This document shows, piece by piece, positions 22,382 to 34,571 of a DNA stretch of 64,000 bases (within the stretch, counting starts at the first letter, position 1; each line of letters begins with the position of its first letter). The stretch is from Hymenoscyphus infarciens (lineage: Eukaryota > Ascomycota > Leotiomycetes > Helotiales > Helotiaceae), in assembly GCA_001414345.1 (NCBI GenBank), contig LLCB01000099.1:62001-126000 (forward strand), in the 5' to 3' direction. A program made the position numbers and the translations under genes. Under the pieces are notes generated by a model. That model was not told the origin of the DNA. It did not search any database and saw nothing but the letters and a program-made list of their open reading frames with translations.

Positions 22382-25300
22382 ATGCCTGCACCTGCATATC
22401 AGCTTATTACAAAAGCCCCATCACCATCCCCTCAAATTCAGCCGCCTGCTTTCTTCCATACTTTCCTCGTTCTTAGTTGGCGATTGAGAACATTGGCGAC
22501 ATATGCTGCAATGGAGGCCTCAACGAGGCTCAAGCTTGACAAGACGGAACCTATGGTTGATAAAGGCAACAATGGCAGCAAGGCGGAGTTGAATGGCACG
22601 CGCAAAACCGGTCTTGCTGAAGAGAGCACAAACAAGGCTACCAACACCAATAGTCCCAAACGACTCGCTCTAAAGGTCAAATCATGGGGAAGAGAAAACA
22701 AACCTGCGTCAAGAATGCCGTTTCCTATTATTGAGAGCACCGAAAGAAAAATCGAGCCATCTTTTGCCGGCCAACGAATCAGTACGGAAAGCGATGGGAG
22801 AAAAAGGTCCACGGCATCTTCCCGAAAGGCTAGGGTGGACACAAAAGTCATCTTGGGAATTATTGAATCCATAGAACAGAAACTTTCCGACACAGAAATT
22901 GACCAGGACTACAAGGAGTATTTGATTGAACGTCGACAAATGCTCTTGGATACCTCTTCTAGAAAGCCACTGCCACAAGTAGTGCAGCCAGGGCAACCGG
23001 AAAATCTTTGGCAACGATTAGAAGTAATATTTGATTCCGTTCAATCCATTGAGCAAGGTCTGACAGGTAGCCCGGAAGATGAGAAATATCGCCAACACCT
23101 CTTCAAAACCGGGTTATTGCTAGACCCCATTCCCCCTCAATATCTTGATCATCTGGAGAATATTCGGGAGTCTATAATCATGAGTGATCCTCCAAGCGAT
23201 CCCTGGATTCAAAATTGGAGCAATCGAAGATTGACAAAGTCAAATTACAGCAAGAAGTATCTGATTGAAAGGTGGATGGGCGTGAAATCGGGTAGGCTGG
23301 AGAGGGTGATGGAGGATAGAGACGATTTGGTCTCTTTTGGCAAGCGAGCATCAATCATGGAATTCTCTGACCGTAGTGGCTTATTATTCCGTGGAATTCC
23401 CCCGGCTCCACCTACTCGTATATGCCCAAGAGTTTCGGAGGTAATAAGTTCGGATAGTTTGTATACGAAACGACGTCCTGGTCTTCGTTGGATTCATTTG
23501 CCTGCGAACAACATGTCTTGGGTTGAAGTAAGATCATTTCTCACCATTCATTTTAACTCTTGGCTAACGAGGAAAGGATCTCATGAGAAGTCTTTCCGAA
23601 AATCTCTCGAGCGATGAAGAAAGTAGTATCCCCTCCCTTGCCGACCGTGTCTTGAACCGCAGGTATTGGTCAGGCCGACAAAACGCATACAGTGCTTTTT
23701 CCAAGGCACCACTTGGTCACCAACGAACTCCACACCACGCACGCTTCATGCGACCAACTTGTCTTGGATTACCCACTAATCTTGGAGTAAACGAGGATAA
23801 TGACGAGCGAGCCGATATGGTTTTTTTCATGCCATTTCTCCACTGGGAAACGGATGTTGCACGTCTCCACACTCATTATATCATTGACGACATCGATACC
23901 CAATTTGCGGATTCTAATACGCCCAATCTTACAGATGAAGAGATAGGAAGGTTACCGTGCGATGTCGAAGAAAAATTGCTTCGGAAATACCTCCACCACT
24001 CATCCCCGCTACACATTCGACGGACCCTCGATCAAGCGTACTACTCCACGCTTTCAAACACGCTTTTTCGTGACCGTGATCAAGTGGTCTCACGCTCTAC
24101 GAGGAACGAGTATTATACAACTATGGCAAGCCCGCCAGTTTTAATGGTGGACCAGTGTTGGCTATGGATCATTGGAAGTATTAGTTCTGCTGATTGTCGT
24201 GTGAAATGGCTGACCATATTGTTAGACACCGTGGTGACATGTTTCCCCAACAGCTGGGCCGAAGATGTTATCCCCAACAATATTGGGGATCCCCTAGACT
24301 TACTCGAAAAAATTGTTCACGATCTGAACGAGCGAACAGAGGCGTATGAAAAGATCGACACCTCACAGAAACTAGCAACTATTATTATTGAGCATTGTGC
24401 GAGTAATGTGTATGACCTAGGTATGGAGAGTAATAAACAGTCTGATAAGTTCCACTTTTTGGAGTTATTTTATCGAGCGATCCGAGAAATGGTAAGCACC
24501 CCTCCAGAAAAATCGAGGGGTACAAGCCCAAAACTCTTTTCCCTCACTTCCCCTTAATCAGGTTCTCACGTAACTGGACCTGACTGTGAATGCAGATGTC
24601 AGCTCAAACCGACCTATTCGATAAATTCTGCAAGGATTCTCGCAGATTTCAAGAAGTTCAACTCTCCATACCAGATGCACTGGACCAAAACAAATCCGGA
24701 GAATTAACGAACCCCGATTTGGAAGACTTGGAAAAGGAGCTACACGATTTGCAGCAACCAACAACAGGAAGTTTGTTCGACATCACGGTGGAAATCACAA
24801 AGTTAAGAGAAATCATGGATATCGAAGACGAATTGCACATGATTGAAGATGTCTTGCATCAGCAGATCAAAGCAATATTAATGTTAGATGAAGTACTACA
24901 TTTCAAGAAGGACAATCCAGCACCAGATTTACTTAATAAGGTTGAGTATCGAAAAGGGACGATTGAGAAACTACAAGCTGATGCGCAGCGACCATATGAG
25001 GGAGTAAGTTTTCCCAAATACCGTGTTATGAAAACAAGTCGAAATTAATCACTCTCATACAGCTCAATGACCTTTTGGAACTCAAACAAAAACAGGCAAA
25101 TGTTTCAGAGGCACGATCAGGACGCAAGCAAGCTGAACAAGCTACTTTGCAAGCTAAATTGCAAGCTGCTCAGGCAGAAGAAACTACTCGACAAGGGACT
25201 TCAATCATGCTCGTAAGTAAATACTTGCTGCAGGGTAATGGAGTAGAAAGCTAACGAGAAGTGAAGTTTACAACCGTGACGATTCTCTTCGTAAGTCTCA

Positions 25301-25884
25301 CTTGCAACCAACTTGACATCGCCCTCAATAACCGATCCCCTAGCTTCCTCTATCAACACTCTCATCTATCTTCGGTCTCAATGCAAAAGAACTGAACGAC
25401 GGAAATATGGCTATAAGCGTAGTCTTCGCCTACATTTGTAAGTTCCCCTTCTCTTAATCCAACCTTAAGTTACTAATAAACCGAAGTCCCCATGTCAATA
25501 TTCATAGTAATCATGGCCTTTCTCCTCGTCTTCCACGAAGGAGTGCGCATCTTCTTCACCCTCTATCTGAAAAAAGCACTGGAACACACTGAAAACTTCT
25601 CGGGCTTCTCCCTCCTATTTCATCCCGATCGCGTCTCGAAGTGGAAAGAGAAGTTAGAAGAGATGAAGAAAAAAGATCCACCACCCAGAAACGAGACAAA
25701 AGTGAGTGAGAGGGAGAGTGGTTCTCATGTTACTCTTCCTGCGAATGGGAAGGCTAGGAGGGGTGGTAACTGGAAGGAAAAGTGGAGGTCTTTGTGTTTT
25801 CGTTTTCGAAGGGATTCACGTGTGGGAAGAAGGGGTTCGTTGGCGTCGAGTTTCGAGAGTGAGCCGAGGAGGTCGTTGGGGTAA
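22382..25884 (+). CDS. CorA-like Mg2+ transporter-domain protein, seven exons
   Basis: Predicted 1044 aa (about 1001 if the in-frame ATG at 22511 is used). Fungal CorA-like proteins have a long cytoplasmic N-terminus and two C-terminal membrane helices. Here the first helix begins near FTTVTILFLPLSTLSSIF (residues about 874-891), and the second near VVFAYIFPMSIFIVIMAFLLV. The CorA signature GMN is replaced by GLN (about 892-894). A helical EARSGRKQAEQATLQAKLQA stretch precedes helix 1. WVEDLM near residue 382 matches the usual N-terminal landmark. Proposed exons are 22382-23527, 23577-24491, 24596-25003, 25063-25212, 25267-25290, 25344-25437 and 25487-25884. The 24-nt fifth exon lies inside helix 1. 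The sum is a multiple of three. The basic tail (about 100 residues) is low-complexity. Transport activity is not certain because many fungal members lack the canonical GMN selectivity motif. Confidence 0.85.
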
Positions 25885-27348
25885 AGTAATGAGGAATTTC
25901 GTATTCGAATGAAGAGATCAGCATTTAACCTTTCAACATGGATACTGTTAGATTTATAATCAACACCTAGGAGAAGGATCTGGAATCGAGGCTAATCAAT
26001 CCTCAAAGAAACACGTAATTCTGATCCGGGGCTCTCCTTGCTCAATAAGTGCTCGTACCATGGTATGAAAGCTATCTTGTACTCTTGCCAACACCTAATC
26101 TCGCTCAAGTTCCCTAATGGTTTCTGAATTGGTTTGCTTCAGAAGACCTATGGATTTAGCAAGCATCTCGGCCCAATGAGACAAGCCTGAGCCGTGGTAA
26201 GGGGTGCAGAGAAAAATGAATCCACGGATGCATTGGAGGATGTTTCTCAAGTGTCGCTCTGGTTTATGTCGTGAAGAGAAGAGAGCTTGAAAGATATGTT
26301 AGTTTCAGGTGACAGGCGAGGTAAAAAGATACAGGCTTTATTTTGCTCCCTTTAATGCTTCAGAAATTTCAGAAGAATAAAAATACGAAACAGATTTCTT
26401 CAATTCTTCTGAACCATTTCAGAGAATGAGAACAATTCTCCGAGAATGACTCACTCATTAAGCAATTTCTTGATAAGGGAACCTTAACCACAGACAAGCC
26501 CGGCCATTCTATTAACGTTAGCCTTTTCCAAGGACTTTATTCATTCCACCTCATAAAACTTCGGTGTAAGTACCTCCCACCCCATAACTTCAAAGCTTCT
26601 AGGAGAATACAAAGTGTTATTCGAAAAGTCTAGGAGAATCCATAAACCGTCCCGATTAAAATTATACTTGTTCTACAATATTTAAATAATGAAGAACCCC
26701 TGGTTTTTGCTGCTTTTGGCTCAAACTCGACTAAAGCCGATAAAACTGGAAGGCGCGACCTACAGTTTCATCATTCTCACGATGCGTGGGGAAGCCACGA
26801 CGGTAAGATAAATCGGGGTAAAAAACGAAGCGTCTTATGCCGCGTAACCCACCCAAAAGACTGCGTTCTAGACGATAGCCAAATCAAAAAAAAAGCCCGG
26901 GCGAAAGCCATAAGGGAGTTTTGATCACCGAGCAGGCGAGAGATATCCAAAGCAACTCAAGTACTCCGTAAGAGAAGGGGCATGAAAAAAGAAAACCAAC
27001 TACGGGGATGAGTAAAAAAAGACATCGAAGCGAAAGAGTTGCAAAAGAATTTGGTGGCTTTGAGACGCCTCGAGACGGGGTTTGATTGGATAACTCGCCC
27101 TAATGCTACCTAATGAGAAATATTAAGCCACTAGTTTATGCAGTTACTGACATTGATAGCTGTGGAGTATTCCTCAAATATAACACCCCTGGTAAATGCC
27201 CTCTCCCCAGTTCCCCGGTCCAACAGCAAAGAGGCAAGCACCGCTCAATTCAGCCACCAGGGGCTCCGACTACAAGAACACAACTCTAATTGATTTTTGA
27301 GACGACTGCACCTCTAACAGACTGAAAGGGAAAGACATTGCCCAAGTA
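25885..27348. other. Intergenic, about 1.5 kb without a gene
   Basis: Downstream flank of the CorA-like gene up to the next inverted-repeat element. No coding frame, RNA gene or clear repeat was recognised. Base composition is ordinary. Confidence 0.4.
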
Positions 27349-28080
27349 GAGCGTCCTAAAAGTACAAAAGTCTAAAAACGACTAAATCGCAAATCGTAAA
27401 AGGTAAGTATTTATAGCTAAGAGCTATAGCTAATTATAAATTATATTATACTATCTACTTACTCTCTTGCTCCTTAAAATATTCTCTTATATATTATATA
27501 TACTAAGATAGTATAAATAAGAATATAGGTAAGAGGGTAGAAGAGAGAGGGAGAGAGAGCAAACATTTCGGGGGGGAAATTTTTCCTAGCGTGGGTAAGG
27601 GGAGTTTAGCTAAAGTAGCAAACAACCCCTCCCTCCCTCTCCCCCCCTCTCTCTCTCCCCCCCTCTCTCTCTCCCCCCCCCTCTCTCTCTCTCTCTCCCT
27701 CTCCCCCTTCCTCCCTCTCTCCCTCTCTCTATCTCTCTCTTATTTACCTAGAAACAATAGAAAGAATATAATATAAGAGTTAGGTAATAGGTAGTAAAGA
27801 TATAATAGTGAAGAGGCGATATTACTACTATATACGTGATATTTATTATCCCTTCTTATTTTTTAATTAGCTAGTTACTATAGTTAAGACTATCTAGTCT
27901 TAATGTAGAGAGAGGGGGGAGAAAGAGGGAGAGGGAATTTAATTATTCTCTTTTTTACTTATAGAAAGTAACATTTTGCGATTTACGATTTGCGATTTGC
28001 TATTTGCGATTTGCTATTTGCGATTTGCTATTTGCGATTTGCTATTTGCGATCACGTGCTTTTGTAGATTCAGGATGCCG
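27349..28080. mobile_element. TA-flanked inverted-repeat element with subterminal TCGCAAA repeats, copy 2
   Basis: Left end GAGCGTCCTAAAAGTACAAA and inverted right end CGGCATCCTGAATCTACAAA, with TA on both sides (27347-27348 and 28081-28082). The right end has an expanded ladder alternating GATTTGC and TATTTGC. The interior shares CCTAGCGTGGGTAAGGGGAG and the block around TAGTTAAGACTATCTAGTCT with copy 1 at 18340. CT-rich simple sequence fills 27610-27740. No transposase frame; 732 bp. Confidence 0.8.
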
Positions 28081-29225
28081 TACCAAGTAAAACCAACGAG
28101 ACAACAAAGACAGAACCACGCAACAAATATGGGAGGAAGGAAAACTGTGAAGAGAGAGATGCCAAAGCTCCTTCCGTATCAAACCACCAAGCATAAGCTG
28201 CCGTGTCACCCGAGGAAGCCGTCGCTCCTTCCACGTTAAAAGTGTTAAAAGCTCGACTCAGTCTTGAAGACCAATCGCGAGGGACAGAACTCTCCCTCGC
28301 TCTTTCCTTTCAGATTTTCGACTCAAACTCAGTCTCGAAGGTGCAGTCTCAAGAGGAAGGAACGTTTCTCCCATGTTCAAGATAGATCCTGACATTCCAA
28401 AACAAAGTGTCCAATACTCCAATTCTGGGTTATCAGCTTACATGCAAATTACTAGCTTACTTGCAAATTACCAGCTTACTTGTAGATCACGAGCTTACCT
28501 ACAAGTCACAAGTTTACTTGCAAATCGCCACCTTACTCACAACGACCCCTAAAATTCCTATCGCCAACAAAAAAAGAAATGAAGAATGATCAAGCTGGTG
28601 TACTACGAACCAATGGTATTTGCATTTTCGATCTATGCATTACCGCAAAAAGTAGAGAATTATTGGCTCGAACGATATAGCATCTCACTTGTTAGTTGTG
28701 TCACAAACTCACCAAGGGAGTAATCCCGAAGGATAAGCTGGGTGAGAAAATTGAAAAGGGAAAGGATTGGTGGTTATGAGAATTGGTAGGGAATGAACTC
28801 AACGGAACTAACAAGCCAAATGAGGCCAGCTGGGAGGAATCAGAAAGGAACATAATATTCATGGGGGCGTATAGTTACTTTTGTAGTTTGATTCAAATTT
28901 AGATGAGAGCCTCCTGACAAAATGATACCAATAGTATCATCAGTCTTTGCTAGATGGTATGGCTGTCAATAAATTAGTGCCACATCCACTCATGAAGGTA
29001 GACGGAAATAGCAAGCAAGCATGCCTTGCTTGCCGCCATGTATTTGTTACTCCTGCAATCTGTGTCCGATTCAGAAGCCCATCCATAATCCATAAAACTC
29101 CAATTGATGCCTTTTAGGAGAACGCTCATCCCTCCCCGTGAGTGTGCGCATCTCAGGTTCGAAATGGTAACCCGTAAGTTTCCTCGCATAGGTGTCTGCC
29201 CGCGCAGAACATCTTCGAAAGGTCT
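28081..29225. other. Intergenic with a short degenerate tandem repeat
   Basis: No gene recognised. At about 28433-28530 a unit of 18-19 bp resembling AGCTTACTTGCAAATTACC repeats about five times with substitutions. The remainder is unremarkable and includes the 3' flank of the PHF5A-like gene. Confidence 0.45.
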
Positions 29226-29744
29226 CTAGTGATTCCGGAAATTCTTTTTCCTACAAACATGTTAGCACCTAAGTATTTTCGCAGAGAACCAAATAACTCA
29301 CTGGTAGAATAGATCCGTCCTCGAGGAACCCAGGTTTATAATCTTCGGACACCCATCTCTATCCTTCTCTAGGCGCGTACATTCGAAGCAGTAGAAAGCA
29401 TCTGAGATACCCTTTAAACCTATTAGCATAATCTTTTGGAATAGGACGAGATACCACATACCTCCCCTCCACAGACGACACACTTGTTTTGATAGTTGCC
29501 GAAGCTGCACTCATCGCAGATTCGAACAAGGGTGGTAGGGCGGACATAGGAATCGCAGACGGGGCATTTGCCATCGCATTTATCGCAAAGTCGTCCGATG
29601 GCGATGCCAGATTGCTTGCGGCACATAACAAGATCTCTGAATATAAAATTAATAAGAAATCGGGGAAAAAGGCCTGAGAGAGTAGAGAGAGCTCAATGGC
29701 AGTAGGCAAGTTGGTGGGGCTACTTACGGATGATGGCGAGACAT
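29226..29744 (-). CDS. rds3: Rds3/PHF5A spliceosomal protein (SF3b component)
   Basis: Predicted 108 aa, close to the usual 107-110. PHF5A/Rds3 is a small zinc-knuckle subunit of the SF3b part of U2 snRNP that helps recognise the intron branch point. The protein starts [20 protein letters not shown], followed by [58 protein letters not shown] and [14 protein letters not shown]. Its CxxC pairs form the three-zinc fold. Proposed exons (minus strand) are 29744-29728, 29636-29462, 29411-29302 and 29250-29226, giving 327 nt in frame. Terminal residues QKKNFRNH differ from the common RKKYGFKKR end. It is divergently transcribed from the pinin-like gene, another splicing-associated factor. Confidence 0.93.
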
Positions 29745-30104
29745 GATTGAGACTTATGGGAGGCTTGGGCTTTCGAAAATTGACTGCCGTAAAGTACTCG
29801 AGAGATCTGAAGTCGTGAGGAGACAGTGAGTAGTTTGGTGTTGAGTTGGTGTTGGTGAAGGTTGAGATGTCAAGAGTTGACTTGATATTTGTTTGCGCGA
29901 CCAGCACCTTCGCGCGCGCCACAAGCTTCTAGAAGTGTGGCGCTGGCTTACTAAAGTGGAGAACTCGACCAAATTGGGAAATCACCTCTCAAGGTCGGTC
30001 CCGCAACACCACTTACGAAATACCTATACGAACGGATATACCTACCTACCCCCCTTGAGCGCATCGACATCCCAAGAGGCTACGCAGGCAGAGGTGCTTG
30101 CATC
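29745..30104. promoter_or_regulatory. Shared divergent promoter of PHF5A and pinin-like genes
   Basis: Only 360 bp separate the two start codons, so the promoters overlap. A perfect 10-bp palindrome, CTTCTAGAAG (29926-29935), resembles inverted nGAAn units of a heat-shock element, and a GC-rich CGCGCGCGCC lies just beside it (29911-29920). Binding is not shown; the motif reading is inference. Confidence 0.4.
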
Positions 30105-31164
30105 ATGCCGGAAAGTATGGGGTGAGTTCTACACCGCTCAACCACATTATTGAAGCCTACTAATAAATCGCGCAGTCCGATAGCCTCGGCCGTGGTGCTT
30201 CCAGAGCCTGCGCCAGCACGAGAGCGAGAACAAACAGCTCCCCAATCGCCAACCGTAAAGCGACGACAATCATCAGACGATGATCAACCCACCAAACGTC
30301 CTCGAATATCCGAAGAATCCAATGCCACATCCTCTACTACACAAACATCACCGAAAGTGAAATTGGAAGTTACTCCAGTTGAGAAGAAGCCATCCGATTC
30401 AAATCAAGACCGACGAAAGAGCCGGGCACAGGAGGAAAAGAAACGAGGACAGAGATTATTTGGTGGCTTGTTGAGTACATTAAGCCAAAGCACTCCAAAT
30501 GGCCAGCAGAAGCGACGACAAGAGATTGAGAAGAGACAGCAGGAGAGGGCTAAACAGCAGAAGGCCGAGGACGAAATCCAACGAGCTCGTAAGCGTGAGG
30601 ACATGGTGGCCACGCGGAAGGCTGAGCAAATCAAATTTGATGAAGCATCGGTCGGTTGGACCAATTCTGAATTGTGTGATCGTTTGCTGATTATTCTTAT
30701 AGATGAGAACACGGCATACCAATATGTTGGCAATGGCACACTCGCTGTGTACTATCACCGAACCAAAGCTGGTAAGATGCCAACTTCCACTTATCCCGTA
30801 ATACAGAGCTAACCATATCCAGTATTACAAGCCATGGGAGTTATTACCGCAAGACGAAGAACGAATCAACAACCAGGTCGCCGAGGCCGAAGATAACATC
30901 AAACGAGAGGAAGACGAGTTCTACGCCCGACATCCGGAGTTCACAAGGAGAAAGTCTTTGATAATTGATAAAGCTAACATCACGTCTACAGAGACGGTGG
31001 GTGAGCCTCAAATTGAGCCTCCGTCCGTTTCTAACGCTGTTGATACTACTAATGATACCCCCGCAAAAGATACCCAAGAACAGACTACTTCCCAAAAGCA
31101 ATCTTCGGAAGAGCATAATGGTGAAGTAGTTGTTGAGAATGAGGAGGATACAGTCATTTACTGA
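30105..31164 (+). CDS. Pinin/SDK/MemA-domain protein
   Basis: Predicted 322 aa, nuclear. Pinin-family proteins associate with the spliceosome and exon-junction factors. The conserved core is KKRGQRLFGGLLSTLSQST, followed by a basic coiled-coil (residues about 120-160, EIEKRQQERAKQQKAEDEIQ) and YYKPWELLPQDEERIN. The N-terminus is low-complexity with a KRR/KRPR nuclear signal; the C-terminus is acidic and glutamine-rich. Proposed exons are 30105-30121, 30176-30771 and 30809-31164. The first intron has an excellent TACTAATAA branch site. The second must be only 37 bp (30772-30808) to keep frame. An acceptor at 30822 looks better by motif but shifts the frame, so this junction is the weak point. 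Divergent from rds3. Confidence 0.8.
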
Positions 31165-31767
31165 TCCGATGACCTTCAATCTTTTTCTTGTACAATTTCT
31201 CATATTGGCGTCCGGACTCTTCAGTGGAATTTATGGGAGCTCAAATCGGTTTGAGCGATTGATATCCTTATCCTCTTGTACTTAGGCAAGCCAGGAAGGG
31301 GTTTGCAAATATGGCTTCGGTTCATAGCGGTTTGGCGGTTCCTTAGTAGGACGAGTAAAGGTTGATCTGAATGGAGTATTCTCATGAAGTTATCTCAAGC
31401 ATTGCCAAGGATTCGTGCTCAACTAATCCTCCATCACAACGCGTAAAGTTCAATTTGACACCGCCTTCCTTCTCTTCAACATCTCGGCATATCGATCCTT
31501 ATCCTTCAATGCCAACGAATATTGTACCCATAAGTAATCGGGTCCACCGAGGGGGCCAAGCCGAGGCTCGGGCATACTTGTAGGTTCGGACATACCACCC
31601 TGAAGTTCCACCACGAAAACAACCCCGCCATAAGTTGGTATATTTTCCCTCTCACACCGTCCACGTCTCCTTGCCCCTCTATCTTCCCCAAGGAGGACCA
31701 AGTTCCAAATATCCCTCTTGATTCCCATCTCACAAAACCCAACTTTTGAGCATCACCACATCTCACA
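31165..31767. other. Intergenic between pinin-like and epoxide hydrolase genes
   Basis: About 600 bp, tandem orientation. It holds the pinin 3' end and the hydrolase promoter. A C/A-rich leader precedes the hydrolase ATG. No specific motif recognised. Confidence 0.4.
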
Positions 31768-32860
31768 ATGGTTCCAAAACTCACACCGGAAGAAGTCCGG
31801 TCCCTCTATAAAACCACAACCCTCAACGGCAAAACCTACTCCTACATCCTCTCCGAGCCAAAAAGCGAACCCATAGACACCATCTTCCTCATCCACGGCT
31901 TCCCCGATCTCTCCTACGGATGGCGCAACCAAATCCCCTTCCTCACCTCTCTCGGTCTGCGTGTCGTAGCCCCCGACATGATGGGCTATGGCGGTACAGC
32001 AGCCCCTGCTGAACCGGAATTTTATACCTACAAACGGGCTGCCGATGATATCGCTGCGCTGGCGAAGGAAATCGGTGTTCATTCTATTATCCTTGGAGGC
32101 CATGATTGGGGTGGAGCGGTGGTTTATAGAGTCGCTATGTATTATCCTGAACTCATCAGTGCTGTTTTCTCGGTTTGTACGCCTTTTGTGCCGCCGCAGC
32201 CGGAGTACAAACCGATGAGTAGACTCCCCAACTTCAAATACCAACTTCAATTCTCGGGACCGGAGGTGGAGGACCAGATTAAGGGAGAGAAGAGGATTCG
32301 ACAGTTTTTAACGGGTCTTTATGGGGGGCGGACGAAGGAGGGGGAACTTGGGTTTGGGGTTGAGACGGGGATTTATTTTGATAAGATTGAGAATTTGGGG
32401 CCGAGTCCGCTTTTGACGAAGGAGGAGATGGATTTTTATGTTGAGAGGTATGCTGTGAATGGGATGCATGGTCCTACTAGTGTAAGTTCTCCTCCCCTAA
32501 CTCTTCTCATCTATTCTTCCCATACCCCTCACCTCTTTTCCCCCTCGTCCCATTTTCTCATCCCGGCCCAACTAACCAAAAACATAGTGGTATCGTACAG
32601 GCGAAATCAACTTTGCCGAGGACCAAACATTGAAGGTCGACCCTGCGACGTTCAAATTCAAGATGCCTTTCCTTTTCATTGGGGGAACGAGAGATGCGGC
32701 GCTACCACCTGCTATGGCGGCCGGGATGGAGAAGTACTTTAGGAGTCTGACGAAGGGGGAGGTTAATGCTTCCCATTGGGCGCTTTGGGAGAAGCCTGAG
32801 GAGGTTAACCTTTACATTAAGGAATTCTTATTTGGGGTTGGAAGGAAGGCTAGCCTTTGA
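31768..32860 (+). CDS. Soluble epoxide hydrolase (alpha/beta-hydrolase fold)
   Basis: Predicted 328 aa, two exons (31768-32481 and 32588-32860) around a 106-bp intron with GTAAGT and a TAG acceptor. The HGFP oxyanion motif is at residues 43-46, and the nucleophile Asp113 is in GGHDWGG. The acid Asp274 is in GGTRDAALPP, and the base His301 is in NASHWALWEKPEEVN. The lid tyrosine is expected at Tyr240 in WYRTGEINF. These residues fit hydrolysis of an epoxide to a diol through an ester intermediate. No signal peptide or targeting signal is evident, apart from the C-terminal ASL, which loosely resembles a peroxisomal tripeptide. It stands alone, with no obvious pathway neighbours. Haloalkane dehalogenase or another alpha/beta-hydrolase is less likely, given WYR and the lid pattern. 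Confidence 0.9.
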
Positions 32861-34571
32861 GGGGAGTTTTTCGGGGAGGGAGGGATGAACTGAATATTTA
32901 TTCTCATAGGTTGAGGCGCTTGAATTGCCTGTTTGCATCTTTTTGTTTGGAGAGTGTGAGTGCTGGGGGCTACCGAGAGGGGCCGGGTGGTCGTGAACCA
33001 TGCGTAAGCTAATGATTCCCGAGCAAGCTGGCAGAGCCCAGAATCGGATTTCCCTTGCCTCTCTTCGTGGACCATACTGAGGTCGAGACCGAGTCTAAAA
33101 CTTGAAGCTGATATCTTCTAGGTTGTCTAGTGATTGGTCTTGTCAAGGCGCAGGGCTCATGATAAGGAAGGAGCGAGGGCCAATGTCCCAAGTTACTCTT
33201 TCCTTTCTTTTAGGAATCAGCGAGTGGAAAAGAGCAGTGGGTAACCTTTCAATGGCGTCAAATGGAAACTTCATTCCACAATTCTTCTTGCCGCGTGCTT
33301 CCGTTATCTGTCGTCTTGTTTTTCCACCATATTTTTCCACCTTATCTTCTTGTCTTTTAGTTTTTGTTCCCTCTCGTGGTAGCAGACGGAAGTCAGCCCA
33401 AATCTTACCTCGGTTAGGCTCCCAGATTATTCTCATAAAACTTCTCTTTACATTTATTCACACCCCCTGCATTCTGCCTTGCGTGTTCATATATCATGAC
33501 GAGACGTCACTGGGTTATCGTAGGGCTATGGAATAGAAGGAGCATTGCAAGCCAAATTTCTGTCATGTTGCAACTCCAAAGACCCCCATTGAATGATTAC
33601 ACAAGCCTTCCTCGCGATCACCAAATACATTTTACTAGTCCACAGTAACAAACCCATGATGCTCAGCGGCCGTAGAGTGGCCTGGAATTCTGATCATAAT
33701 ACTTACACTTAGCAAATTCCATTTTTTAATGTCTGCACGAGCTCATAAGATGGTGTACAACCTCGGATCCAAGTCCTTCTCTCGTTTCTCAACCGATCTC
33801 GTATACTTCCTTCATGAGCAATCAAATGGTACGACACCCCATCACCACTTCTTTCATATCTAAAGCTAACATGTGAGCAAGGCACAAAATACATACATAC
33901 CCTATCCCCATCGGCTTGTGGATCATTGCAATCTACGCCGGTTTTTCTCTTGTGACAAACAAATACCTCGTTCCGCACGTACTCGAGTACATATTCCATG
34001 GTGGGCATACTTCCAGCGATTATTCGATGGTTTGACTATTGATAGTGGTCGGTTTGCTTGGTTGTGGGTTGATGAGGGGAGATTCATGACGGGCTTTGAG
34101 GAGGATTGGAGTTTGAGATATCAGGGACGTGGATATGGGGTACAATGATTGTCTTGTGATACTGGGTTTTGTGGGGTTTGTCGGAGAAATTTAATGTGGG
34201 AAGGATGTATTTTTGAGAGGGGGGCGATGGAGGAGTTGAGATGGGGTGGTTAGGATTTCTGGCGGACGTCGTCGTGTTTTAATCAGGGGTTGGTTTTTTT
34301 CTCTTTCCTGGTCTTGCATGGGGTTTGGTAGTTTTTCTGTTGAGTCTTCGATTTTAAGTAAAGGATTTCAAGTTGTTGTTTTTGTCTTCCCTTGGGTGCG
34401 ATGATCTGGAATTTGTTGACTCGTTGGTTTTCGAAGCTTTGGATCTTCTGCTTAAGAGGATGCCATTAATCATACACTAATACTGTCATTTAACGACCAA
34501 AGAGAGCTTACCGTATATATGTACATGGATGTGACAATGTACATGGGGCACTCTGGACATCATTGGCTTTG
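32861..34571. other. Intergenic, one weak open frame
   Basis: About 1.7 kb with no confident gene. A 99-codon minus-strand frame at 33709-34008 has mixed composition with four cysteines, but I recognise no family and see no splice partner. Other frames here overlap each other and look like chance. Confidence 0.35.

Noticed and set aside
27591..27776. 61-codon frame of Leu/Ser/Pro repeats
   Set aside because: Encoded by a CT-rich simple sequence inside the TCGCAAA-type element; not a gene.
27970..28052. CRISPR-like spaced short repeats
   Set aside because: Units are 7-14 bp, adjoining and inside an element terminus; no spacers and a eukaryotic context.
29158..29175. GGTTCGAAATGG as a tRNA B-box
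   Set aside because: No cloverleaf can be drawn around it and no A-box lies at the right distance.
29359..29922. 187-codon minus-strand frame overlapping the PHF5A gene
   Set aside because: It reads a shifted frame through PHF5A exon 2 and two of its introns; the overlapping frame has the unmistakable PHF5A motifs.
33709..34148. Pair of overlapping frames on opposite strands (99 and 91 codons)
   Set aside because: No recognisable domain, no splice partner and no support to choose a strand; mentioned only as a weak frame in the intergenic entry.
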